Source of the DNA: Eubacteriaceae bacterium
GTDB lineage: Bacteria > Bacillota > Clostridia > Eubacteriales > Alkalibacteraceae
Reading direction: 5' to 3'
DNA: 15,971 nt
NCBI GenBank assembly: GCA_003446375.1
Contig: DMAW01000003.1
Location: 3,140-19,110 of the forward strand
The notes below the pieces were generated by a model. The model saw nothing but the letters and a program-made list of their open reading frames with translations. It ran no database searches and was not told the DNA's origin. Positions 1 through 6,342 of the stretch are shown one piece after another. The translations under genes and the position numbers were made by a program. How positions within the stretch are numbered: position 1 is the first letter of the stretch; each line of letters starts with the position of its first letter.

Positions 1-9
1 TTTATTTAA
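1..9 (+). CDS. 3' tail of an upstream gene, possibly a second atpE (partial)
   Basis: The first nine bases read Phe-Ile-stop, the same ending as the complete atpE at 359-367. The identity continues past the stop codon: positions 1-23 equal 359-381 base for base. Because the match spans the coding end and non-coding flank, I infer that the cut-off gene is a tandem copy of atpE. Several Na+-ATP synthase operons, such as that of Acetobacterium woodii, carry multiple c-subunit genes. The alternative is that atpB ends here by coincidence with the same residues and that only the flank was copied. Only nine coding bases are visible, so identity is inference. Confidence 0.45.
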   Translation, partial: FI

Positions 10-17
10 TTTAAGAG

Positions 18-71
18 GGAAAGTTGGAAAGTGGAAAGCGGAAAGCGACTGCCCCACTAACAACTAATAAG
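18..71 (+). repeat. Two short heptanucleotide tandem arrays upstream of atpE
   Basis: A purine-rich heptamer, GGAAAGY, occurs at 18-24, 26-32, 33-39 and 40-46. After an 11-nt core at 47-57 that is also present in the dispersed repeat at 589-599, a second heptamer type (TAACAAC at 58-64, TAATAAG at 65-71) follows. The second type reappears as a longer array before atpF. There is no open frame or promoter here, and the function is unknown. Confidence 0.7.
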
Positions 72-72
72 C

Positions 73-87
73 GGTGCCAAGGGCACC
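73..87 (+). promoter_or_regulatory. Small hairpin in the atpE leader
   Basis: A perfect 6-bp stem pairs 73-78 (GGTGCC) with 82-87 (GGCACC) across a 3-nt loop. It lies 28 nt before the atpE start and just upstream of the ribosome binding site GAGGAGG at 103-109. A weaker 4-bp version (818-821 with 825-828) sits at the equivalent place before atpF, which shows that the two spacers share ancestry. It could affect mRNA processing or translation of the highly expressed c subunit, but that is inference. Confidence 0.5.
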
Positions 88-115
88 TTGTAACTTGAAA
101 ATGAGGAGGATAAAA

Positions 116-367
116 ATGATAACAGGAATAGAACTTATAAAAGCATGTTCCGCAATCGGCGCAGGTCTTGCGATGATCGCAGGAATCGGACCTGGAATCG
201 GCCAGGGATACGCAGCCGGCAAAGGAGCTGAAGGAGTAGGAAGACAGCCTGAAGCTCAAGGCGATATAACAAGAACCATGCTTTTGGGAGCGGCAGTAGC
301 CGAGACCACAGGTATCTACGGACTTATCGTTGCGATGATACTGCTGTTTGCAAATCCGTTTATTTAA
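116..367 (+). CDS. atpE: F-type ATP synthase subunit c (proteolipid), Na+-type
   Basis: This 83-residue protein forms the membrane rotor ring of the F1Fo ATP synthase. It has two hydrophobic helices, at about residues 10-34 and 54-79, joined by a polar loop with the conserved RQPE at 43-46. The ion-carrying carboxylate is Glu63. Gln30, Val61, Glu63, Thr64, Thr65 and Tyr68 correspond to the Na+ ligands known from the Ilyobacter tartaricus c ring (Gln32, Val63, Glu65, Ser66, Thr67, Tyr70), so Na+ coupling is likely. The ATG at 116 is chosen because GAGGAGG (103-109) sits 6 nt upstream; an upstream ATG at 74 would add 14 non-conserved residues and include the hairpin. It is followed by an unusual 504-nt spacer before atpF. 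Confidence 0.97.
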   Translation: MITGIELIKACSAIGAGLAMIAGIGPGIGQGYAAGKGAEGVGRQPEAQGDITRTMLLGAAVAETTGIYGLIVAMILLFANPFI

Positions 368-382
368 TTTAAGAGGGAAAGC

Positions 383-640
383 GCCCCACGACAGCTAGGC
401 ACATCGTTTAACTATCGTGGAACAATGGTTAAAGGTTCGCTTCGCTTACGTGGGGTGCTTCCTCTGGTCGCGGGGAAAGCTCGTTTCACTCGCGAGAAAG
501 GTTCGCTTCGCTCACGGGAAACGCGCAACGCGCGTATTGCGATGTTGCTTTTAAAGACGGTTTCTACCGAGACAGAGTCTCGTTTACCGACTGCCCCACG
601 ACAGCTAGGCACATCGTTTAACTATCGTGGAACAATAGTT
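383..640 (+). repeat. Dispersed modular repeat, copy A (between atpE and atpF)
   Basis: Two 48-bp direct repeats, 383-430 and 593-640, differ at one base (427 versus 637) and lie exactly 210 bp apart. Between them a shorter module beginning AAAGGTTCGCTTCGCT occurs at 431-446 and again at 497-512, with a degenerate relative near 476-496. The stretch 497-591 recurs at the right edge of the window (15876-15970) with few differences. The region contains small stems: GAGAC/GTCTC around 569-581, CGGT/ACCG around 558-569, and a self-complementary 8-mer at 489-496. I see no transposase, terminal inverted repeats of an IS, or target duplication. It resembles an intergenic dispersed repeat or MITE-like element, with the family unrecognised. 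Confidence 0.85.
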
Positions 641-649
641 AAACAGTAG
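425..649 (+). other. Open frame within repeat copy A (possible repeat-encoded peptide)
   Basis: A 74-codon ATG-started frame runs through the repeat to TAG at 647-649. The frame is open back to the atpE stop (365-367) and is in register with atpE. The translation is rich in Arg, Thr and Leu, and the 48-bp direct repeat contributes the same peptide motif (GTSFNYRGT) twice. In copy B the same frame is kept, with only synonymous differences over the shared codons. No Shine-Dalgarno precedes the ATG at 425, so translation is doubtful. A 66-codon frame on the opposite strand is also open, showing that the composition alone favours open frames. I do not recognise a protein family. Confidence 0.3.
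616..644 (+). repeat. Perfect 10-bp inverted repeat at the end of the dispersed repeat
   Basis: GTTTAACTAT at 616-625 pairs perfectly with ATAGTTAAAC at 635-644 across a 9-nt loop. The first 48-bp unit (406-434) lacks the perfect form because of the single base change at 427. It is not followed by a T run, so it does not look like an intrinsic terminator. Confidence 0.7.
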
Positions 650-700
650 TTAAACGATTGGAAAATCAAAAGTCTTTACGATTTTCAACGATTGTTTAAC
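649..700 (+). repeat. Imperfect long palindrome in the atpE-atpF spacer
   Basis: Outer arms GTTAAAC (649-655) and GTTTAAC (694-700) and inner arms GAAAATC (661-667) and GATTTTC (680-686) are each perfectly complementary. Unpaired stretches at 656-660 and 687-693 separate them, and the loop is 668-679. In RNA this would be a two-part stem-loop downstream of atpE. It lacks a U tract, so a processing or 3'-end-protecting stem is more plausible than a terminator. Confidence 0.6.
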
Positions 701-871
701 AACGATTTGGCACCCCTTTGCGGTTCAAGGTATTTATCTTTAACCCAAAAGGAATCCATACAAAGTTATAACTAACCAATAACCAATAACAACTAACGAC
801 CAACAACTAATAAGCGCTGCCAAAGGCACTTCTTATATTTTAAAACTTGAAACATGGAAGGAGGTAACCAA
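701..871 (+). other. Remainder of the atpE-atpF spacer, with heptamer array
   Basis: There is no gene here. Positions 766-814 consist of about seven imperfect 7-mers, best seen as TAACCAA (773-779, 780-786), TAACAAC (787-793), TAACGAC (794-800), CAACAAC (801-807) and TAATAAG (808-814). The last part repeats the spacer upstream of atpE (58-71). A small stem, 818-821 with 825-828, matches the hairpin before atpE. The ribosome binding site of atpF, AAGGAGGT, is at 858-865. I found no convincing promoter. Confidence 0.7.
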
Positions 872-1375
872 ATGGGAAATACCGGAATGGTTAGCATAGA
901 CTTTTTACAGATAGCCGCAAATATCTTTAACTTTTTATTATTGTTTTTCATTGTTAAACATTTTTTCTACGACAAGATAAAAGCTTTCATGGAAGGCAGG
1001 ACAAACGAGATCAGCGCCGAAATAGATGAAGCGGCAAAGCTTAAAGGCGAAGGCGAGGATTATAGATCCGAGTACATGGAAAAGCTTAAAAACGTAGATG
1101 ACGAAGCTCGAGAAATATTAAGGGATGCGACGACAAAAGCTAACGAAAAGAGAAACGAGATCGTCAAGCACGCAAAAGTTGAAGCTGACAGAATATTTAA
1201 AAGAAACCAGACGGAGATTCATAGGGAAAAAGAAAAAGCCCTTGAAGAGCTTAAAAACGAGATCGTTGAATTATCTGTTCTTGCGGCAGGAAAAGTGATA
1301 GGACAAGAGCTGGACAAAGAGAAGCATCAAATGCTGATCGCAAATTTTATTGAAGAGGCGGGAGAAGCGAAATGA
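872..1375 (+). CDS. atpF: F-type ATP synthase subunit b
   Basis: This 167-residue protein is the peripheral stalk that holds F1 to Fo. It has one N-terminal membrane helix at about residues 8-30, followed by a long, highly charged Lys/Glu/Ala-rich coiled coil to the C-terminus, as in all bacterial b subunits. The ATG at 872 is 6 nt after a perfect AAGGAGGT (858-865). An in-frame ATG at 854 would overlap the ribosome binding site and is rejected. The stop codon overlaps the atpH start by 4 bases (ATGA at 1372-1375), indicating translational coupling. Membrane location and length are typical. Confidence 0.96.
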   Translation: MGNTGMVSIDFLQIAANIFNFLLLFFIVKHFFYDKIKAFMEGRTNEISAEIDEAAKLKGEGEDYRSEYMEKLKNVDDEAREILRDATTKANEKRNEIVKHAKVEADRIFKRNQTEIHREKEKALEELKNEIVELSVLAAGKVIGQELDKEKHQMLIANFIEEAGEAK

Positions 1376-1929
1376 GTCTGGTAGGAAAAAAATATTCCCA
1401 GGCTTTGCTGGAAGTCGCAAAAGAAAAAAACACTACCGATGAAATCTACAATCAGTTTAAGTCTATCATAGAAGCCTTGGATGCCAACGAGGAGCTGTGG
1501 GACATCTTAACTATCCCCAGCATAGAATCTGACGAGAAAAAAGCCATTATAGAAAAGATATTCAAAGGTAGCATCGATGGTTTCTTATACAGCTTCTTGA
1601 TGATATCAGTAGACAAAAACAGGGTGACAGACTTAAAGGACATATTCGAGTCCTTTAAAGAACTTTATTTTGTAGAAAACAACATGGTCGAGGCAACTGT
1701 CGTGTCGGCAGTAGCCTTGGAAGAAAAAGACATAAAAAGACTTAAGGGAAAGCTTGAAAAAAGATATGAAAAGACTGTAATGATACAGTCAAGAATTGAT
1801 CCGGATATAATCGGTGGATTGATCGTCTATGTGGGAGACCAGGTAATAGACGGAAGCATCAAGCGAAAAATCGCCATGATGAAAAACGATTTAAAAGAAA
1901 TAAGACTACAAGAGTTAGGGGTGAATTAA
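1372..1929 (+). CDS. atpH: F-type ATP synthase subunit delta
   Basis: This 185-residue delta (OSCP-type) subunit joins the top of F1 to the b-subunit stalk. It has an N-terminal helical bundle (about residues 1-105) and the conserved C-terminal element with Gly-Gly (148-149), VGDQVIDGSIK (154-164) and a basic helix, a typical delta signature. Its ATG overlaps the atpF stop, and its stop codon (1927-1929) abuts the atpA start, so b, delta and alpha are translationally linked. The closest Shine-Dalgarno-like sequence, GGGAG near 1360, lies inside atpF. Confidence 0.95.
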   Translation: MSLVGKKYSQALLEVAKEKNTTDEIYNQFKSIIEALDANEELWDILTIPSIESDEKKAIIEKIFKGSIDGFLYSFLMISVDKNRVTDLKDIFESFKELYFVENNMVEATVVSAVALEEKDIKRLKGKLEKRYEKTVMIQSRIDPDIIGGLIVYVGDQVIDGSIKRKIAMMKNDLKEIRLQELGVN

Positions 1930-3444
1930 TTGAATCTCAGACCGGAAGAAATTAGCAAGGTTATTAAAGAGCAAATATTACAATATGAGCACAAGCTTGA
2001 GACTGCAGATGTAGGTACAGTGATTCAAGTAGGTGACGGTATCGCAAGGATTCACGGATTGGAAAATGCAATGGCCGGAGAGCTTTTGGAATTTCCGCAG
2101 GATGTATTCGGGATGGTGCTTAACCTGGAAGAAGACAACGTAGGCTGCGTGCTTTTAGGCGACGATACAAAAATCGTCGAAGGAGACAAAGTTAAATGTA
2201 CAGGAAGAATAGTAGAAGTTCCTGTAGGAGATGCAATGGTGGGCAGGGTAGTAAACTCGTTGGGACAGCCCATAGACGGTAAAGGCCCTGTATCAACTGA
2301 CAAGACAAGGCCTGTTGAAGTAAAGGCGCCCGGAGTTATCGAAAGGCAATCTGTTGATGCGCCTCTTCAAACCGGTTATAAGGCAATCGACTCTATGATT
2401 CCAATTGGAAGAGGGCAAAGAGAGCTTATCATCGGTGACAGGCAGACCGGTAAGACCGCTTTGGCTGTAGATACGATAATCAACCAAAAAAGCGAAGATG
2501 TAATATGCATTTACGTGGCGATAGGACAAAAAGCTTCAACAGTAGCTCAAATCGTGAGCAAGCTGCAGGAAACCGGAGCAATGGATTATTCCATCGTGGT
2601 AGCTGCAACTGCAAGCGAGCTGGCGCCGCTGCAATATCTGGCGCCGTATACAGGAGTAACTATCGGCGAAGAGTTCATGAACCAAGGAAAAGACGTACTT
2701 ATAATATACGATGACCTTTCAAAACATGCGGTGGCATACAGAGCCATGTCCTTGCTTCTTAAGAGACCGCCGGGAAGGGAAGCCTACCCGGGAGATGTAT
2801 TCTACCTTCATTCAAGACTCCTTGAAAGAGCGGCTAAATTGAAGGATGGAGGTTCCTTGACGGCGCTTCCTATAATCGAAACCCAGGCGGGAGACGTATC
2901 GGCATATATACCGACAAACGTAATATCCATAACCGACGGACAGATATTCTTGGAGGGCGAGCTTTTCTATTCAGGTATAAGGCCTGCGGTAAACCCAGGT
3001 ATATCAGTATCAAGGGTAGGTGGAGCTGCTCAGATCAAATCCATGAAAAAAGTAGCCGGCCCTCTTAGGATCGAATATGCCCAGTATAGAGAGCTAGCAT
3101 CTTTTGCCCAGTTCGGTTCAGACCTTGACGATGCCACAAAAGCACAGCTTGCAAAAGGCGAAAGGGTAGTAGAGCTTTTAAAGCAGGACCAGTATGCACC
3201 GATGAAAGTAGAGCATCAAGTTCTTGCAATATACGCTATCACCAACGATTATGCGGCAAATGTCCCTGTAGAAATGATCAAGGACTATGAAAAAGGCCTT
3301 ATAGAATACGCTGACTTAAATTACGGCGATACCCTTGAAGAAATCAAAGGCAAGGGTGGACTTTCTGATGAGGTAACGGCAAAAATGAAAGAGATCATCG
3401 AAAAGTTTACACAAAAATATCTTGATGAACTTAAAAATGCCTAA
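1930..3444 (+). CDS. atpA: F-type ATP synthase subunit alpha
   Basis: This 504-residue non-catalytic nucleotide-binding subunit of F1 has the expected family length. The P-loop GDRQTGKT is at residues 169-176, IIYDD (258-262) is the Walker B region, and SRVGG at 361-365 carries the arginine finger (Arg362) that completes the catalytic site on beta. The start is TTG at 1930, immediately after the atpH stop. The family N-terminus (NLRPEEISKVI) begins there, and AGGGGTGA ends 5 nt upstream. It is followed by atpG after 18 nt. TTG may tune alpha translation to that of delta. Confidence 0.97.
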   Translation: MNLRPEEISKVIKEQILQYEHKLETADVGTVIQVGDGIARIHGLENAMAGELLEFPQDVFGMVLNLEEDNVGCVLLGDDTKIVEGDKVKCTGRIVEVPVGDAMVGRVVNSLGQPIDGKGPVSTDKTRPVEVKAPGVIERQSVDAPLQTGYKAIDSMIPIGRGQRELIIGDRQTGKTALAVDTIINQKSEDVICIYVAIGQKASTVAQIVSKLQETGAMDYSIVVAATASELAPLQYLAPYTGVTIGEEFMNQGKDVLIIYDDLSKHAVAYRAMSLLLKRPPGREAYPGDVFYLHSRLLERAAKLKDGGSLTALPIIETQAGDVSAYIPTNVISITDGQIFLEGELFYSGIRPAVNPGISVSRVGGAAQIKSMKKVAGPLRIEYAQYRELASFAQFGSDLDDATKAQLAKGERVVELLKQDQYAPMKVEHQVLAIYAITNDYAANVPVEMIKDYEKGLIEYADLNYGDTLEEIKGKGGLSDEVTAKMKEIIEKFTQKYLDELKNA

Positions 3445-3462
3445 TAACGGAGGTGAAACCCC

Positions 3463-4335
3463 ATGGCGGAAAATATTCGCGATATCAAACGAAGGATCAA
3501 AAGCGTAAACAGCACCAAACAGATTACCCATGCCATGGAACTTGTCGCTTCGTCTAAACTTCGCAAGGCTAGAATGAAGGCTGAGGCACGAAAGGCCTAC
3601 TTCGATACGATGCTGAGCAGCATGAGGGAGATGGCGGCTCAAGCCGGCAAGGTAAAAAGCGTTTATCTTCAAGAACGTGAAGTGAAAAAGACGCTTTATG
3701 TGGTGATAACCGCAGACAGAGGATTAGCTGGCGGTTACAATGCAAATGTGATTAAGTTGGTGGCAAATACCATAAAAGACAAGGAAAAAGCATGCCTTAT
3801 AACCATCGGAGCCAAGGGAAGGGATTACTTCCAAAAAAGAGGCTACGAGGTGGTAAAGGAATTTAGCGGAATGAGCGAGCAGCCTAGCTATGCAGATGCA
3901 TCAGAAGTAGGAAGGCTCATAATGGAGATGTATGTCAAAGAAGAGGCGGACGAAGTGGTTTTGGCTTATACAGAATTCGTATCGACCATAACTCAAAGGG
4001 CAAACATCATCAAGCTTCTTCCCATAAGCCCTCATGAATTCGATGAAGAGAAAAAGGAAGATGATAAAGAGATTCCACTTATCATGAGCTATGAGCCTTC
4101 TCCGGAAGCTTTGTTGGATTACTTGATACCAAAATACATATGGAATACGGTCTACGGAGCCATGATAGAAGGAAGCGCCAGCGAACAAGGAGCAAGAAGG
4201 ATGGCGATGGAAACAGCTACGGAAAACGCAAATGAGATGATAGATGTCTTGACCCTTCACTACAACAGGGCAAGACAGGCTCAGATAACCCAAGAGCTTA
4301 CGGAAATCATAGGCGGCGCGGAAGCCCTTAAATAA
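3463..4335 (+). CDS. atpG: F-type ATP synthase subunit gamma
   Basis: This 290-residue central rotor shaft transmits rotation of the c ring to the alpha3beta3 head. The N-terminal helix (MAENIRDIKRRIKSVNSTKQ) and the C-terminal helix (residues about 245-289, ending in QAQITQELTEIIGGAEAL) are the conserved antiparallel coiled coil of gamma, and the middle is the Rossmann-like domain. CGGAGGTG at 3448-3455 precedes the ATG by 7 nt. The gene sits between atpA and atpD in the universal order, and nothing is missing or interrupted. Confidence 0.97.
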   Translation: MAENIRDIKRRIKSVNSTKQITHAMELVASSKLRKARMKAEARKAYFDTMLSSMREMAAQAGKVKSVYLQEREVKKTLYVVITADRGLAGGYNANVIKLVANTIKDKEKACLITIGAKGRDYFQKRGYEVVKEFSGMSEQPSYADASEVGRLIMEMYVKEEADEVVLAYTEFVSTITQRANIIKLLPISPHEFDEEKKEDDKEIPLIMSYEPSPEALLDYLIPKYIWNTVYGAMIEGSASEQGARRMAMETATENANEMIDVLTLHYNRARQAQITQELTEIIGGAEALK

Positions 4336-4367
4336 CCATTTTACAAACAAAGATTGGAGGCAAGAAA

Positions 4368-5771
4368 ATGTCACAGAACATAGGACAGATTGTGCAGATC
4401 ATAGGTCCGGTAATAGACGTAAAGTTCAAAAGAGAGAATCTGCCGAAACTATATAACGCAATCACCATAAAACACCTTGACGGCACATTGGTCGTAGAGG
4501 TAGCCCAGCATTTGGGAGACGATATAGTAAGATGCATAGCCATGGATTCTACAGATGGTCTTAGAAGGGGCATGGATGCCGTTGATACGGGACACCCTAT
4601 TCAGGTGCCTGTAGGAAAAGATACCTTGGGAAGGATGTATAACGTACTTGGAGAGCCGATAGACGGAAAACCGGCTCAAGAGGGTATAGAAAGACACCCG
4701 ATACACAGAAGCGCGCCTTCTTTTGAAGAGCAGCAGACCCAGCCGGAGATGTTCGAAACGGGCATAAAGGTCGTCGACCTTATAGCTCCTTACACCAAAG
4801 GCGGAAAGATTGGCCTTTTCGGAGGTGCAGGTGTAGGCAAGACCGTACTGATCCAGGAGCTTATAAACAACATCGCAACAGAGCACGGCGGCCTTTCAGT
4901 GTTTGCCGGCGTAGGCGAAAGGACTAGAGAAGGAAACGACCTTTACTACGAGATGATGGAATCCGGAGTAATCAACAAGACAGCCCTTTGCTTCGGTCAG
5001 ATGAACGAGCCCCCTGGAGCGAGAATGCGTATAGCCCTTACGGGACTTACAATGGCAGAGTACTTCAGAGACCAGGAAGGGCAAGACGTGCTGTTGTTTA
5101 TCGACAATATATTTAGATTTACCCAAGCAGGCTCAGAGGTTTCAGCCCTCCTTGGAAGGATGCCGAGTGCAGTAGGCTATCAGCCGACTCTTGCAACGGA
5201 GATGGGTGCATTACAGGAGAGGATCACTTCTACCAGCAAGGGATCCATCACATCTGTACAAGCTGTATACGTGCCGGCAGATGACCTTACAGACCCTGCT
5301 CCGGCCACTACATTTGCCCACCTTGATGCAACTACGGTACTTAACAGGGCTATTTCCGAAAAGGGAATATATCCTGCGGTAGACCCATTGGATTCATCAT
5401 CTAGGATTTTGGATCCACAAGTAGTTGGCGAAGAGCACTACGCAGTGGCCAGAAGGGTTCAAGAAATTCTGCAAAGATACAAAGAGCTTCAAGATATCAT
5501 AGCTATACTTGGCATCGATGAGCTCTCAGATGAGGATAAGATAATAGTGTCGAGAGCAAGAAAGGTTGAAAGATTCCTTTCACAGCCGTTTAACGTTGCA
5601 GAACAGTTTACCGGACTTGAGGGCAAATACGTGCCTATAAACGAAACTATCAGAGGATTCAAGGAAATACTGGAAGGCAAGCACGACGAATTGCCTGAAG
5701 GCGCGTTCCTGCTTGTAGGAACAATAGACGATGCCATAGAAAAAGCTGAGAGAATGAGAGCTAAAAAATAA
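4368..5771 (+). CDS. atpD: F-type ATP synthase subunit beta (catalytic)
   Basis: This 467-residue catalytic subunit makes or hydrolyses ATP at the alpha/beta interfaces. The P-loop GGAGVGKT is at 152-159, the catalytic glutamate lies in GERTREGND (183-191, Glu184), Walker B is VLLFIDN at 241-247, and the C-terminal DELSDED (384-390) corresponds to the DELSEED segment that contacts gamma. Length and motifs are canonical. The ribosome binding site TTGGAGG (4354-4360) is 7 nt before the ATG. The neighbours are atpG (32-nt gap) and atpC (13-nt gap). Confidence 0.98.
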   Translation: MSQNIGQIVQIIGPVIDVKFKRENLPKLYNAITIKHLDGTLVVEVAQHLGDDIVRCIAMDSTDGLRRGMDAVDTGHPIQVPVGKDTLGRMYNVLGEPIDGKPAQEGIERHPIHRSAPSFEEQQTQPEMFETGIKVVDLIAPYTKGGKIGLFGGAGVGKTVLIQELINNIATEHGGLSVFAGVGERTREGNDLYYEMMESGVINKTALCFGQMNEPPGARMRIALTGLTMAEYFRDQEGQDVLLFIDNIFRFTQAGSEVSALLGRMPSAVGYQPTLATEMGALQERITSTSKGSITSVQAVYVPADDLTDPAPATTFAHLDATTVLNRAISEKGIYPAVDPLDSSSRILDPQVVGEEHYAVARRVQEILQRYKELQDIIAILGIDELSDEDKIIVSRARKVERFLSQPFNVAEQFTGLEGKYVPINETIRGFKEILEGKHDELPEGAFLLVGTIDDAIEKAERMRAKK

Positions 5772-5784
5772 GGAAGGTGATGGG

Positions 5785-6192
5785 ATGTCCACGTACAGGT
5801 TGCTGATCATCACACCCGAAAGAGTGTTTTATGACGGTGAAATCAACAGAATCGTATTAAAGGGCGCCGAGGGGAACATGGCGATCCTAGCCAACCATAC
5901 ACCCCTTATGACAACCCTTGCTTTAAGTGAGCTGAAAATCTATTCAGATCCCAAGAAGTTCACAAGCGCCACTTTGCTTGGCGGTTTTGCAAAGATAGAG
6001 CCGGAAAAGGTGGTCATACTGGCAGATGCAGCGGAATGGCCTGAAGAGATCGATATAGATAGGGCGCAAAGAGCAAAAGAAAGAGCAGAGGCTGCTCTTA
6101 AGAAAAGCGACCAAGATCTTGTCAGGGCACAGGCTGCTCTTAGAAGAGCCATTGTCAGAATTGAAGTATCAAAAACGAGAGAAAATAGGTGA
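5785..6192 (+). CDS. atpC: F-type ATP synthase subunit epsilon
   Basis: This 135-residue epsilon subunit sits at the foot of the rotor shaft and in many bacteria restrains ATP hydrolysis. The N-terminal beta-sandwich (about residues 1-85) contains the conserved ITPERVFYDGE and GNMAILANHTPLMT segments. The C-terminal part (about 88-135) is an Ala/Arg/Glu-rich helical hairpin, the region that acts as inhibitor in other species. AGGAAGGTGA (5771-5780) precedes the ATG. It is the last gene of the operon, and a terminator starts three bases after the stop. Confidence 0.95.
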   Translation: MSTYRLLIITPERVFYDGEINRIVLKGAEGNMAILANHTPLMTTLALSELKIYSDPKKFTSATLLGGFAKIEPEKVVILADAAEWPEEIDIDRAQRAKERAEAALKKSDQDLVRAQAALRRAIVRIEVSKTRENR

Positions 6193-6194
6193 AA

Positions 6195-6230
6195 AGTGCC
6201 GGCAAAAGCCGGTGCTTTTTTCTTTTCTTA
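6195..6230 (+). terminator. Rho-independent terminator of the atp operon
   Basis: A 9-bp stem pairs 6195-6203 with 6208-6216, including two G-U pairs, across an AAAA loop. Six T (6216-6221) and further T-rich sequence follow. It begins three bases after the atpC stop, so it ends the ATP synthase transcript before mreB. Confidence 0.92.
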
Positions 6231-6299
6231 AAAACAGATTATTTTTTTCGAAAATTATTTAACATTATAAGCAGGTGTGTTACAATTAATCTGTTTTTA
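6229..6299 (+). repeat. 13-bp perfect inverted repeat upstream of mreB
   Basis: TAAAAACAGATTA at 6229-6241 is the exact reverse complement of 6287-6299. The arms flank 45 AT-rich bases that contain a self-complementary TTTTCGAAAA at 6245-6254. It could be a large stem-loop, an operator with separated half-sites, or a relic of a small inserted element. No gene lies inside. Confidence 0.7.
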
Positions 6300-6342
6300 G
6301 TGACGACTTTTACAAGCTGGATATAGCATTAAAAGTTTTTTA

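Noticed and set aside
412..612. 66-residue open frame on the minus strand of repeat copy A
   Set aside because: At least two of the base differences between the copies change amino acids in this frame (Leu/Phe, Glu/Asp), and no ribosome binding site is present. The + frame fits better.
383..640. CRISPR array
   Set aside because: There are only two 48-bp copies 210 bp apart, no regular short spacers and no cas genes. The heptamer arrays also lack spacers.
383..640. Insertion sequence
   Set aside because: No transposase or terminal inverted repeats with target duplication can be seen; the frames are too short for a transposase.
365..649. Stop-codon read-through extending AtpE by 93 residues
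   Set aside because: The frame is open, but a large basic tail on a c-ring subunit would be incompatible with ring packing, and no read-through signal is visible.
3901..4374. 157-residue open frame on the minus strand
   Set aside because: It lies antisense to atpG, is rich in Phe, Cys and Ser as expected of shadows, and spans the atpG-atpD junction with no supporting signals.
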